DNA of 7,650 nucleotides, taken from Candidatus Poribacteria bacterium. Its GTDB lineage: Bacteria; Abyssobacteria; SURF-5. Positions 1 to 5,594 of the stretch are shown here, piece after piece. The stretch is taken from positions 1 through 7,650 of the forward strand of contig JACRIR010000223.1 in the NCBI GenBank assembly GCA_016215705.1, given 5' to 3'. Made by a program: the position numbers and the translations under genes. The notes beneath the pieces are model-generated. The model was not told the DNA's origin and searched no databases. It was given only the letters and a program-made list of their open reading frames with translations. Every line of letters begins with the position of its first letter. The first letter of the stretch is position 1.

Positions 1-37
1 AGCAAAATTTAGGAAAACTTAAGAATCTTGTTGGCGA

Positions 38-118
38 ATTCGTGATTCCGAAATCTGTTTCTCGTTTCTTCTTTCCATTCGTGATTCGTTCTCTATTTGT
101 CTCATTCGTGTTCCAATC
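38..118. repeat. ATTCGTG-type short repeats upstream of greA
   Basis: Two exact copies of ATTCGTGATTC lie at 38-48 and 77-87, and a variant, ATTCGTGTTCCAATC, at 104-118. The 15-base variant recurs exactly at 6344-6358 between mobA and moaA, so this is a dispersed family and not chance local similarity. An open frame runs through this stretch in phase with greA from a GTG at 42, but the greA promoter and ribosome site lie inside it, so I do not treat it as coding. Function unknown. Confidence 0.6.
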
Positions 119-128
119 CCGGACGCTC

Positions 129-157
129 TTGACAACAGCCACAGCCGACAGTATCAT
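129..157 (+). promoter_or_regulatory. Sigma-70-type promoter of greA
   Basis: TTGACA at 129-134 is a perfect -35 box. TATCAT at 152-157 is a good -10 box, and the spacer is exactly 17 bases. Transcription would be expected to begin around 163-165, right at the ribosome site at 164-168, giving an extremely short leader of about 12-14 bases. The call rests on consensus match and position only. Confidence 0.75.
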
Positions 158-163
158 ATTTTC

Positions 164-168
164 GGAGG
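164..168 (+). promoter_or_regulatory. Ribosome binding site fixing the greA start
   Basis: GGAGG ends eight bases before the ATG at 177. It decides the start in favour of 177 over the upstream in-frame GTG at 42, which would add 45 residues unlike any GreA. Confidence 0.85.
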
Positions 169-176
169 TAAATGAA

Positions 177-650
177 ATGTCCGAAATCGTATGGCTGTCC
201 CAGGAAGGTTATGACAAGCTTACGGCTGAGCTGGACCACCTTAAGACAGTGAAACGGCCGGAAATGGCGCGAACCCTGGAGAGAGCCCGGGCCCACGGCG
301 ATTTCCGCGAAAATGCCGAGTTCGACAGCGCCAAGCACCAACAGGGACTTCTTGAAAGCCGTATTGCCCAGTTGGAAGAACGACTCTCTCGCGCCCGCAT
401 TCACGAGCCTGCCGCTTCTAACGACGGCAAGGCGTATCTCGGCTGTTCCGTCAAACTTAAGGATTTGGCGCGCGGCAGTCAGTTCGAATATAAACTGGTC
501 GGCGCCGACGAAGCCGACGCGAAGGAAGGCAAGATTTCGATTACCTCACCCGTCGGTCGTGCCCTTTTGGGCTTGAAAGTCGGCGACGTCGCAGAAATCA
601 AAGTGCCCGCAGGCACACTCCGCTACGAAGTCCTCAACGTGACCTTATGA
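177..650 (+). CDS. greA: Transcription elongation factor GreA
   Basis: GreA rescues backtracked RNA polymerase by reaching through the secondary channel and stimulating cleavage of the extruded RNA 3' end. The 157-residue product matches the usual length (158 in E. coli). Residues 1 to about 75 form the antiparallel coiled coil. Its tip carries the signature ARAHGDFRENAEF (37-49), with the acidic residues D42 and E45 that assist the polymerase magnesium site. The C-terminal FKBP-like domain (about 80-157) contains the typical SPVGRALLGLKVGD (124-137). An early hydrophobic-aromatic stretch (MSEIVWLSQEGYDKL) and the GGAGG site support the start at 177. The gene has its own promoter and stands more than 300 bases from moeA, so it is probably a separate transcription unit. 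GreB is a paralogue, but this motif set and the moderately charged N-terminal region fit GreA better. Nothing appears broken. Confidence 0.97.
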   Translation: MSEIVWLSQEGYDKLTAELDHLKTVKRPEMARTLERARAHGDFRENAEFDSAKHQQGLLESRIAQLEERLSRARIHEPAASNDGKAYLGCSVKLKDLARGSQFEYKLVGADEADAKEGKISITSPVGRALLGLKVGDVAEIKVPAGTLRYEVLNVTL

Positions 651-669
651 CCTCGCCGCTCCGGAGCAT

Positions 670-795
670 CTTCACCGCAAAGGCGCAAAGACCTCAAAGG
701 GCGACTGTTCTCCTTGTCTTCTTAGTTTGTGCCCGTGATTTTCTCTTTGAATGTTCTTCGCTTGTCAGTTCTCTCTTTGCGCCTTTGCGCTGAAG
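670..795. repeat. Inverted repeat pair of the CGCAAAGGCGCAAAG family
   Basis: The left arm at 670-691 and the right arm at 774-795 are reverse complements at 21 of 22 positions. The core CGCAAAGGCGCAAAGA is perfect at 676-691 against 774-789. The 82 bases between are pyrimidine-rich and carry no gene that I can see. As I recall, CGCAAAGGCGCAAAG strings are frequent intergenic repeats in many environmental bacterial genomes. The arrangement resembles a small non-autonomous element, but I see no target duplication. It fills most of the gap between greA and the moeA promoter. Confidence 0.7.
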
Positions 796-822
796 AAGGC
801 CGTTTTCTGAGCCCTCCGCTCC

Positions 823-851
823 TTGACTCCATCCCGGATTTCTGATATGAT
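823..851 (+). promoter_or_regulatory. Extended -10 promoter upstream of moeA
   Basis: TTGACT (823-828) and TATGAT (846-851) are separated by 17 bases, and a TG dinucleotide at 843-844 gives the extended -10 form TGATATGAT. The expected start of transcription is about 857-860. That leaves a leader of roughly 100 bases before the moeA ATG at 958. It probably drives moeA and mobB. Confidence 0.7.
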
Positions 852-868
852 TCCTTCGTTATTCAGAG

Positions 869-905
869 CAAGCGTCGGCGTATGTGTATGCATATGTCCG
901 GCTTG
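869..905 (+). promoter_or_regulatory. Structured 5' leader hairpin of moeA (possible aptamer)
   Basis: The RNA can fold into a long interrupted stem: 869-873 with 901-905, 876-878 with 898-900, and 879-884 with 891-896. That is 14 pairs including one G-U, broken by a two-base bulge (874-875) and a one-base bulge (897), with a six-base loop at 885-890. It lies between the predicted transcription start and the terminator-like hairpin. I do not recognise the conserved core of the Moco riboswitch or any other named class, so its role as a sensor is inference. Confidence 0.45.
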
Positions 906-946
906 GAGTTGAGAGCCCTCTTAACACCTCGAAGAGGGCTTGTTTT
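905..946 (+). terminator. Terminator-like hairpin with competing antiterminator, moeA leader
   Basis: AGCCCTCTT (914-922) pairs perfectly with AAGAGGGCT (932-940) across a nine-base loop and is followed by TGTTTT (941-946), a short U-rich tract. The left arm can instead pair upstream: GTTGAGA (908-914) with TCTTAAC (919-925), extended by GG (905-906) with CC (927-928) across one A-A mismatch. The two folds exclude each other, as in attenuators. The terminator stem ends 17 bases before the moeA ATG, and its right arm contains GAGGG, the only purine-rich ribosome-site-like stretch nearby. The same fold could therefore also affect translation. An alternative is a simple terminator for a short upstream transcript. 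Confidence 0.5.
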
Positions 947-957
947 GCGATTCGACC

Positions 958-2181
958 ATGATTACCTTTGAAGAAGCCAGAAAAATTGTGCTGGATTCGG
1001 TTCCGACGCTCGATATCGTTGAAAAACCGATCCTCGACGCGCTCGGCTCAATAGCTGCCGAGAATGCAGTTTCAACTGAACAGATACCGCCGTTCGACAA
1101 TTCCGCAATGGACGGCTATGCCGTGCGCGCCGAAGACACTCGAGGCTCTGCCGGCGAGAAGTCCGTCGAGCTTCGCGTGTTGATGGACCTGCCCGCCGGC
1201 CGACACACCGACCGCTCAGTCGGCAGGGGAGAAGCCATCCGCATCATGACCGGCGCGCCAATGCCCCCTGGCGCCGATGCAGTCGTTCAAGTTGAGCTTA
1301 CCGAAAAAGTCTCCGACAACTGTGTCCGCATTCTCGAGCCGCATGACAAGGGCGACAATATCCGCTTCGCAGGTGAGGACATTGCCGTCGGGCAAGATGT
1401 CATTCGCACAGGCGAAGAGATTACTCCTGCCAAGATCGGTCTGCTCGCGTCCATCGGAAGACCGCGAATTAAGGTCATCCGCAGACCGGTCGTTGCGATT
1501 CTTGCCACCGGCGACGAACTCCTCGAGGCGGGTGAGCCGCTCGCTCCCGGCAAAATCCGCAGCAGCAATTCTTACACTATGATTTCGCAGACTCGCATGT
1601 GCGGCGCTGAGCCGCTTTATCTCGGCATCGCGCGCGATACGATAGACGACGTTCGTTCGCATCTGCAAAAAGGCCTCTCAGCCGACGTGATCGTGAGCTC
1701 TGCAGGCGTGTCGGTAGGGGATTACGACTTCGTCAAGACCAGCCTCGAGGAACTCGGCGTGAGATTTATGTTTACAAGGGTCGCGATCAGACCCGGCATG
1801 CCGACCGTGTTCGGCCTGCTCCGGGGAAAGCCGGTCTTCGGGCTCCCCGGCAATCCGGTATCCTCGATGGTTATTTTTGAACAGTTCGTGAGGCCCGCCC
1901 TCCTGATGATGATGGGCAAGCGCAGGCTGTTCCGTCCCGAAGTCGATGCCATCCTCGAAGAAGATATCAAGAAAAAGCCCGAACGGGCGCACTTGCTCCG
2001 TGCCGCCGTCCGCAAAGAGGGCTCGGAATACTACGTGACAACGACTGGCCCGCAAGGTTCGGGCATACTGCTTTCAATGGACCTCGCGAATGGCCTGATA
2101 CTGTTTCCTCGTGGAGAGACTCTGAGGAAGAAGGGCGAGCGCGTCAAGGTTCAGTTGATAAATATGCCGGAGGTCGAGTAA
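958..2181 (+). CDS. moeA: Molybdopterin molybdenumtransferase MoeA
   Basis: MoeA inserts molybdate into adenylylated molybdopterin, releasing AMP and giving Moco, in the cytoplasm. The 407-residue protein has the full four-domain family length. Diagnostic segments are PPFDNSAMDGYAV (44-56), TGAPMPPGADAVVQVE (98-113), ILATGDEL (181-188), GVSVGDYD (250-257) and FGLPGNPVSSM (294-304). The C-terminal beta-barrel domain IV runs from about 325. The residue before GVSVG is A249, where I recall most relatives having glycine; the rest of the motif is intact. Start: ATG 958 gives the typical MITFEEA N-terminus. An in-frame TTG at 940 would add six residues but has no usable ribosome site. The site for 958 is itself weak, with GAGGG about 20 bases upstream inside the leader hairpin, consistent with leader control. 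The next gene, mobB, begins two bases after the stop. Nothing is broken. Confidence 0.97.
   Translation: MITFEEARKIVLDSVPTLDIVEKPILDALGSIAAENAVSTEQIPPFDNSAMDGYAVRAEDTRGSAGEKSVELRVLMDLPAGRHTDRSVGRGEAIRIMTGAPMPPGADAVVQVELTEKVSDNCVRILEPHDKGDNIRFAGEDIAVGQDVIRTGEEITPAKIGLLASIGRPRIKVIRRPVVAILATGDELLEAGEPLAPGKIRSSNSYTMISQTRMCGAEPLYLGIARDTIDDVRSHLQKGLSADVIVSSAGVSVGDYDFVKTSLEELGVRFMFTRVAIRPGMPTVFGLLRGKPVFGLPGNPVSSMVIFEQFVRPALLMMMGKRRLFRPEVDAILEEDIKKKPERAHLLRAAVRKEGSEYYVTTTGPQGSGILLSMDLANGLILFPRGETLRKKGERVKVQLINMPEVE
2169..2173 (+). promoter_or_regulatory. Ribosome binding site for the TTG start of mobB
   Basis: GGAGG lies inside the last codons of moeA, nine bases before the TTG at 2183. It supports this non-ATG start and implies translational coupling to moeA. 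Confidence 0.8.
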
Positions 2182-2182
2182 T

Positions 2183-2674
2183 TTGCCTCCGATAGTCTTG
2201 ATTGTCGGCAAGAGCGATAGCGGAAAGACAACGCTCATCGAGAAGTTGCTGCCCATCCTGAAACAGCGGGGCTATCGCATCGGGACCGTAAAGCACGACG
2301 TCCACGGATTCGAAATGGACCGTGAGGGCAAAGACACTTACCGGCATTTTCATTCAGGAGCCGACGCCGTCCTAATCTCATCACCCAATAAAATGGCGCT
2401 GATCAAGCGGTACGAACAGCAACCGTCGCTTGATGAATTGGTCAGCCGATTCTATCCCGATATGGACCTCGTCATAACAGAAGGTTTCAAGCGCCTCGAT
2501 AAGCCGAAGATCGAGGTGTTCCGTTCCGCCGTACACGAACAGCCTCTGTGCACGAGCGCGGACAACCGCATCGCTCTGGTGACCGATGCATCAGTCGAAG
2601 TCGATTGTCCTCGTTTTGACATAAACGACATCGAAGCGATTGCAAATTTCATCGAGAACCGGTTTCTGAAGTAG
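2183..2674 (+). CDS. mobB: Molybdopterin-guanine dinucleotide biosynthesis adaptor MobB
   Basis: MobB is a GTP-binding P-loop protein that assists MobA in forming molybdopterin guanine dinucleotide; it is accessory and not strictly essential in E. coli. The 163-residue product has the family Walker A loop GKSDSGKTT (9-17) near the N-terminus, then GTVKHDVHGFEMDREGKD (34-51), where the KHD-H motif and acidic residues are typical. It also has the SGADAVLISSP segment (58-68) and the Walker B-like LVITEGFKR (96-104). The start codon is TTG, two bases beyond the moeA stop, and the expected MPPIVLIVGKS beginning leaves no room for an earlier start. Placement directly after moeA indicates one transcript. 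The gene is followed by a 221-base spacer before nfnA. Complete. Confidence 0.96.
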   Translation: MPPIVLIVGKSDSGKTTLIEKLLPILKQRGYRIGTVKHDVHGFEMDREGKDTYRHFHSGADAVLISSPNKMALIKRYEQQPSLDELVSRFYPDMDLVITEGFKRLDKPKIEVFRSAVHEQPLCTSADNRIALVTDASVEVDCPRFDINDIEAIANFIENRFLK

Positions 2675-2722
2675 AGAGATGGAATCCGTAAACTACGCGG
2701 GAAAGACAAAGAGGCGCGAACC

Positions 2723-2875
2723 CGCAGATTGCGGAGTTGCCTTGCTACTGAACTTTGGCGCTCGATCACTGGAATTCAAAAGATTCATAAATGAAAAAGA
2801 AAAAATGGATGAGTTGATGCAGAAAAATCAGTGAGAATCTGCGTATAAGAGAATCTGGAATCAAAAATCCAAAAT
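2723..2875. repeat. Dispersed short repeats between mobB and nfnA
   Basis: The core CGCAGATT occurs at 2723-2730 (within a small hairpin CCGCA-GAT-TGCGG at 2722-2734) and inverted at 2836-2843; another copy is at 7489-7496 after moaA. GAGAATCTG is repeated at 2833-2841 and 2849-2857. AATCAAAAATCCAAAAT at 2859-2875 matches 16 of 17 bases of the sequence at 6321-6337 at the end of mobA. An isolated TATAAG at 2844-2849 could be a -10 box for nfnA but has no -35 partner at a normal distance. No gene is supported in this spacer. Confidence 0.55.
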
Positions 2876-2895
2876 ATCTGTTTACGGGAGGAGAA

Positions 2896-3738
2896 ATGCA
2901 CAAAATAGTCAGGACAGATACACTTGCTCCCTCGATGTTCCTGATGGAGGTTGAAGCCCCCAAGATTGCTGAAAAACGCAAGGCGGGCCAGTTCATCATC
3001 CTCAGGATCGACGAGAAGGGCGAACGGGTACCGTTCACGGTGGCCGATTCGGACACCAAGCGCGGCACTATCACTCTCATCTATCAGGTGGTCGGAAAAA
3101 CGACTGCTCAAATGTCATCGTTGCGCGCAGGCGATAGCCTGCTCGATATCTGCGGCCCGCTCGGCCAGCCCACTCATATCGAGAAATTCGGGACCGTCTG
3201 CTGCATTGGCGGAGGCACCGGCATCGCGATAGCTTATCCCATCGCAAAGTCGCTCGGCCAGGCCGGCAACAAGGTTCTCTCGATTCTTGGCGCGCGCACA
3301 AAGGAACTCCTATTCTACGAGAACGAGGTACGTGCCATCAGCAACGAGTTACTCATCTGCACCGATGACGGCAGCTACGGCCAGAAGGGCCTCGTTACTG
3401 ATATGCTCAAACAGCTCATCGATAGGGGCGAGCAACTGAAGCTGGTCGTCGCCATAGGCCCGGTTCCGATGATGAAATTCGTGGCGCGCATGACGAAGGA
3501 ATACAATATTCACACCATTGTCAGCCTTAACCCGATTATGATCGACGGTTCCGGCATGTGCGGCTGCTGCCGCGTTTCGGTCGGTGGCGCCACCAAGTTT
3601 GTCTGCGTTGACGGCCCCGAATTCGACGCGCATCAGGTGGATTTCGAGCTGCTCACCAAGCGCCTGGCCTCGTACAGGGAAAAGGAAGCTCAGGCATATG
3701 ACATGTATAAACATGCATGCAAGATAGGCAGGGGATGA
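2896..3738 (+). CDS. nfnA: NfnA: small subunit of NADH-dependent ferredoxin:NADP+ oxidoreductase
   Basis: This is the FAD and [2Fe-2S] subunit of the NfnAB complex, which couples NADPH, NADH and ferredoxin by flavin-based electron bifurcation in the cytoplasm; the NfnA FAD site handles NAD(H). The 280-residue protein has the ferredoxin-reductase fold. The FAD-binding RVPFT is at 44-48, the nucleotide-binding GGGTGIAIAYP at 105-115, CTDDGSYG at 155-162 and GPVPMMK at 188-194. The C-terminal [2Fe-2S] loop is DGSGMCGCCR (217-226) with C237. Family clusters use one Asp and three Cys; here D217 and C222, C225 and C237 are the likely ligands. C224 is an extra cysteine where relatives that I recall have alanine. 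A GGGAGGAG ribosome site lies just upstream. nfnB starts four bases after the stop. An alternative name is sulfide dehydrogenase subunit SudB; sequence alone does not separate the two activities. Confidence 0.94.
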   Translation: MHKIVRTDTLAPSMFLMEVEAPKIAEKRKAGQFIILRIDEKGERVPFTVADSDTKRGTITLIYQVVGKTTAQMSSLRAGDSLLDICGPLGQPTHIEKFGTVCCIGGGTGIAIAYPIAKSLGQAGNKVLSILGARTKELLFYENEVRAISNELLICTDDGSYGQKGLVTDMLKQLIDRGEQLKLVVAIGPVPMMKFVARMTKEYNIHTIVSLNPIMIDGSGMCGCCRVSVGGATKFVCVDGPEFDAHQVDFELLTKRLASYREKEAQAYDMYKHACKIGRG

Positions 3739-3742
3739 ACAC

Positions 3743-5221
3743 ATGGACCCAAAAGAAAAGATGAAAATACCGCGGCAGAAAATGCCCGAACAGAAACCGG
3801 AGGTCCGGAGAGGGAATTTCCAGGAAGTGCCATTCGGCTATCCGGAAGAAACTGCGATGCTCGAGGCCAAGCGGTGTCTCCAGTGCAAGAAGCCGGGTTG
3901 CATGAAAGGATGTCCGGTAGAGGTAAAGATTCCCGATTTTATACGGCTTATTGCCGAAGGAGACCATTGGGGCGCTATCAAGAAGATTAAGGAGACCAAC
4001 AGCCTGCCCGCCGTGTGTGGCCGAGTGTGCCCCCAGGAAAGCCAGTGCGAAAGCATGTGCATCGTCGGCAAAAAGGCCGAGCCCGTGGCCGTTGGGAGGC
4101 TCGAGCGGTTCGTCGCAGACCTCGAGCGCAAGTCGGGCAAAGTGTCAAAACCGCAGATCGCGCCGCCCACGGGTAAGAGAGTGGCCGTGGTCGGCTCCGG
4201 TCCTTCGGGGCTGACCGTAGCAGGCGACCTTTCTCGCATGGGCCACAAGGTTGTCATTTTCGAGGCGCTTCATAAGGCTGGCGGCGTACTCGTCTATGGC
4301 ATTCCCGAGTTCCGTTTGCCCAAAGAAATCGTGCAGGCGGAAATCAACTTTCTCCAGGACATCGGCATCGAAGTTGAGTGCAATACCGTCATCGGCAAAG
4401 CCGACACGCTCGACGAGCTCTTGAATAATGGATTCGACGCCGTCTTCGTTGGTACCGGCGCAGGCGCCCCGATATTTATGAACATACCGGGCGAAAACCT
4501 GATCGGGGTGTACTCGGCAAACGAGTATCTCACACGCTCGAATCTCATGAAGGCCTATCTGTTCCCCGAATACGATACGCCCATCCTGACTTCCAAAGTC
4601 GTCGTCGTGGTCGGTGGCGGAAACGTCGCGATGGACTCGGCGCGCACCGCCCTCAGGCTGGGCGCCAACGAGGTACACCTCGTCTATCGTCGTTCCAAAG
4701 AAGAGATGCCCGCGCGCACGGAAGAAGCGCATCACGCAGAGGAAGAAGGCGTCATATTCGATCTGCTCACAAACCCGCTTCGATATATCGGCGACGATAA
4801 GGGCAAATTGGTGGCCGTCGAATGCCAGAAGATGGAACTCGGTGAGCCCGACCAGTCGGGCCGCAGGCGGCCGGTTCCCATAAAAGGTTCGGAATTCCAG
4901 TTGGCGATAGACACCGCCATCGTCGCCATCGGCAACGGCCCGAATCCGCTCGTCCCTTCCACCACTCCGGACCTGAAACTCAATCGGAAGGGAAACATCG
5001 AGGCCGACCTCCGCAACTGCAAGACGAGCAAGCGTGGCGTATTCGCAGGCGGCGACATTGTCCGTGGCGCCGCGACCGTGATCCTGGCGATGGGCGATGG
5101 AAAAGTCTCCGCTCGCTCGATAGACGCTTATCTGAAAGACCCGGCCTGGTGGGATTTGCCGACCCCCGAGCCCGAGCCGCAGCCGGAGAAAGCGCCAAAA
5201 GCAACTAAGAAACCCGAGTGA
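3743..5221 (+). CDS. nfnB: NfnB: large subunit of NADH-dependent ferredoxin:NADP+ oxidoreductase
   Basis: NfnB carries the bifurcating FAD, the NADP(H) site and two [4Fe-4S] clusters of the NfnAB complex. It belongs to the glutamate synthase small-subunit family, so automatic pipelines often call it GltD. The 492-residue protein begins with a cluster-binding domain: C45, C48, C53, C57 and C92, C96, C102, C106. The FAD dinucleotide fold GSGPSG is at 151-156, followed by YGIPEFRLP (185-193). A second dinucleotide fold has VVGGGNVAMDSARTA (289-303) and VYRRSKEEMPA (314-324), and the C-terminal flavin motif is GVFAGGDIVRGAATVILAMGDG (split at 432-441 and 442-453). CAGGGGA, seven bases upstream, supports the ATG at 3743. 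The last 20 or so residues are a Pro-Glu-Lys tail outside the conserved fold. Four bases separate it from nfnA, so the pair is one operon. The absence of a glutamate synthase large subunit and the presence of nfnA favour Nfn over GltD. Confidence 0.94.
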   Translation: MDPKEKMKIPRQKMPEQKPEVRRGNFQEVPFGYPEETAMLEAKRCLQCKKPGCMKGCPVEVKIPDFIRLIAEGDHWGAIKKIKETNSLPAVCGRVCPQESQCESMCIVGKKAEPVAVGRLERFVADLERKSGKVSKPQIAPPTGKRVAVVGSGPSGLTVAGDLSRMGHKVVIFEALHKAGGVLVYGIPEFRLPKEIVQAEINFLQDIGIEVECNTVIGKADTLDELLNNGFDAVFVGTGAGAPIFMNIPGENLIGVYSANEYLTRSNLMKAYLFPEYDTPILTSKVVVVVGGGNVAMDSARTALRLGANEVHLVYRRSKEEMPARTEEAHHAEEEGVIFDLLTNPLRYIGDDKGKLVAVECQKMELGEPDQSGRRRPVPIKGSEFQLAIDTAIVAIGNGPNPLVPSTTPDLKLNRKGNIEADLRNCKTSKRGVFAGGDIVRGAATVILAMGDGKVSARSIDAYLKDPAWWDLPTPEPEPQPEKAPKATKKPE

Positions 5222-5285
5222 GGTCGGGCTGAGAATTGCAGATCGGACTGAGAAGTGCGAAGTGCAGGTCGGGGTGAGAAGTGCA
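5222..5285. repeat. Imperfect 19-bp tandem repeat, three copies
   Basis: Units at 5222-5240, 5241-5259 and 5267-5285 follow the pattern GRTCGGRSTGAGAAKTGCR. A seven-base AAGTGCA (5260-5266) between the second and third units repeats the unit's own end. The array begins with the base after the nfnB stop codon. No coding or hairpin potential stands out. Confidence 0.65.
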
Positions 5286-5329
5286 TAGAAATCCCCCCTT
5301 GGAGACTGTCCCGTAATTGTGGATTTAAC

Positions 5330-5357
5330 GTAGGGGCACGGCGCGCCGTGCCCCTAC
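5330..5357. repeat. Perfect 28-bp palindrome, GTAGGGG family
   Basis: GTAGGGGCACGGCG is followed immediately by its exact reverse complement, CGCCGTGCCCCTAC. It lacks a following T-run, so it is not a typical intrinsic terminator, though such a hairpin downstream of nfnB could stabilise the mRNA end. Confidence 0.85.
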
Positions 5358-5380
5358 ATCCCCAAAAATCGCCATCCTCT

Positions 5381-5404
5381 GTAGGGGCGCAGCATGCTAC
5401 GCCC
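5381..5404. repeat. Imperfect GTAGGGG-family hairpin
   Basis: GTAGGGGCG opens a hairpin in which GGGCG (5385-5389) pairs with CGCCC (5400-5404) and AGC (5391-5393) with GCT (5396-5398), with one C-A mismatch. It shares its first eight bases, GTAGGGGC, with the unit at 5330 and its first ten with the unit at 7579. Confidence 0.7.
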
Positions 5405-5471
5405 GCAGAACCACAATTATAGGACAGTTTCTTTATCCCCCTTTGACAAAGGGGGAAAGAGCGGGATTTTC

Positions 5472-5594
5472 ATGGAAGCGAATGTGATTCATGCCTGCGA
5501 CTCACGGGTCGCCCCTTCGCATCTTTCTTGGAAGCGTATGATCACGTCGCGGCGTGGGTACTTGGAGAAAGCTGAGATTGGGAATCATCCATAT
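5472..5594. other. Gene-free spacer between repeats
   Basis: This part of the 487-base gap between nfnB and mobA shows no supported gene, RNA or strong hairpin. The only open frame crossing it starts in the repeat element and encodes a low-plausibility peptide without a ribosome site. Confidence 0.5.

Larger units (their letters stand above)
5288..5471. repeat. Nested palindromic repeat element (MITE-like) downstream of nfnB
   Basis: Three layers can be read. The outer boundaries, GAAATCCCCCCTT (5288-5300) and AAAGAGCGGGATTTTC (5456-5471), form an imperfect inverted pair. Inside, 18-base terminal inverted repeats at 5305-5322 and 5411-5428 match at 16 positions and enclose about 88 bases. 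These contain two GTAGGGG palindromic units (5330-5357 and 5381-5404). Between the inner element and the outer right end is a perfect 8-bp hairpin at 5437-5455, CCCCCTTT-GAC-AAAGGGGG. The pattern suggests one small element inserted within another. No transposase is present, so any mobility would be non-autonomous. An open frame starting at 5394 crosses this stretch but is just repeat sequence. Confidence 0.65.

Noticed and set aside
42-176. N-terminal extension of greA by 45 residues from GTG 42
   Set aside because: It contains ATTCGTG repeats, the promoter boxes and the ribosome site, and GreA proteins start at the equivalent of 177.
2791-2817. Tiny frame MKKKKWMS before nfnA
   Set aside because: Eight codons without a ribosome site in a repeat-bearing spacer; too little to support.
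3743-5221. Glutamate synthase small subunit GltD
   Set aside because: Family resemblance is real, but the partner directly upstream is NfnA and no glutamate synthase large subunit is present.
5330-5357. Intrinsic terminator for nfnB
   Set aside because: The palindrome is perfect, but no T-run follows on either strand and the same unit recurs as a dispersed repeat.
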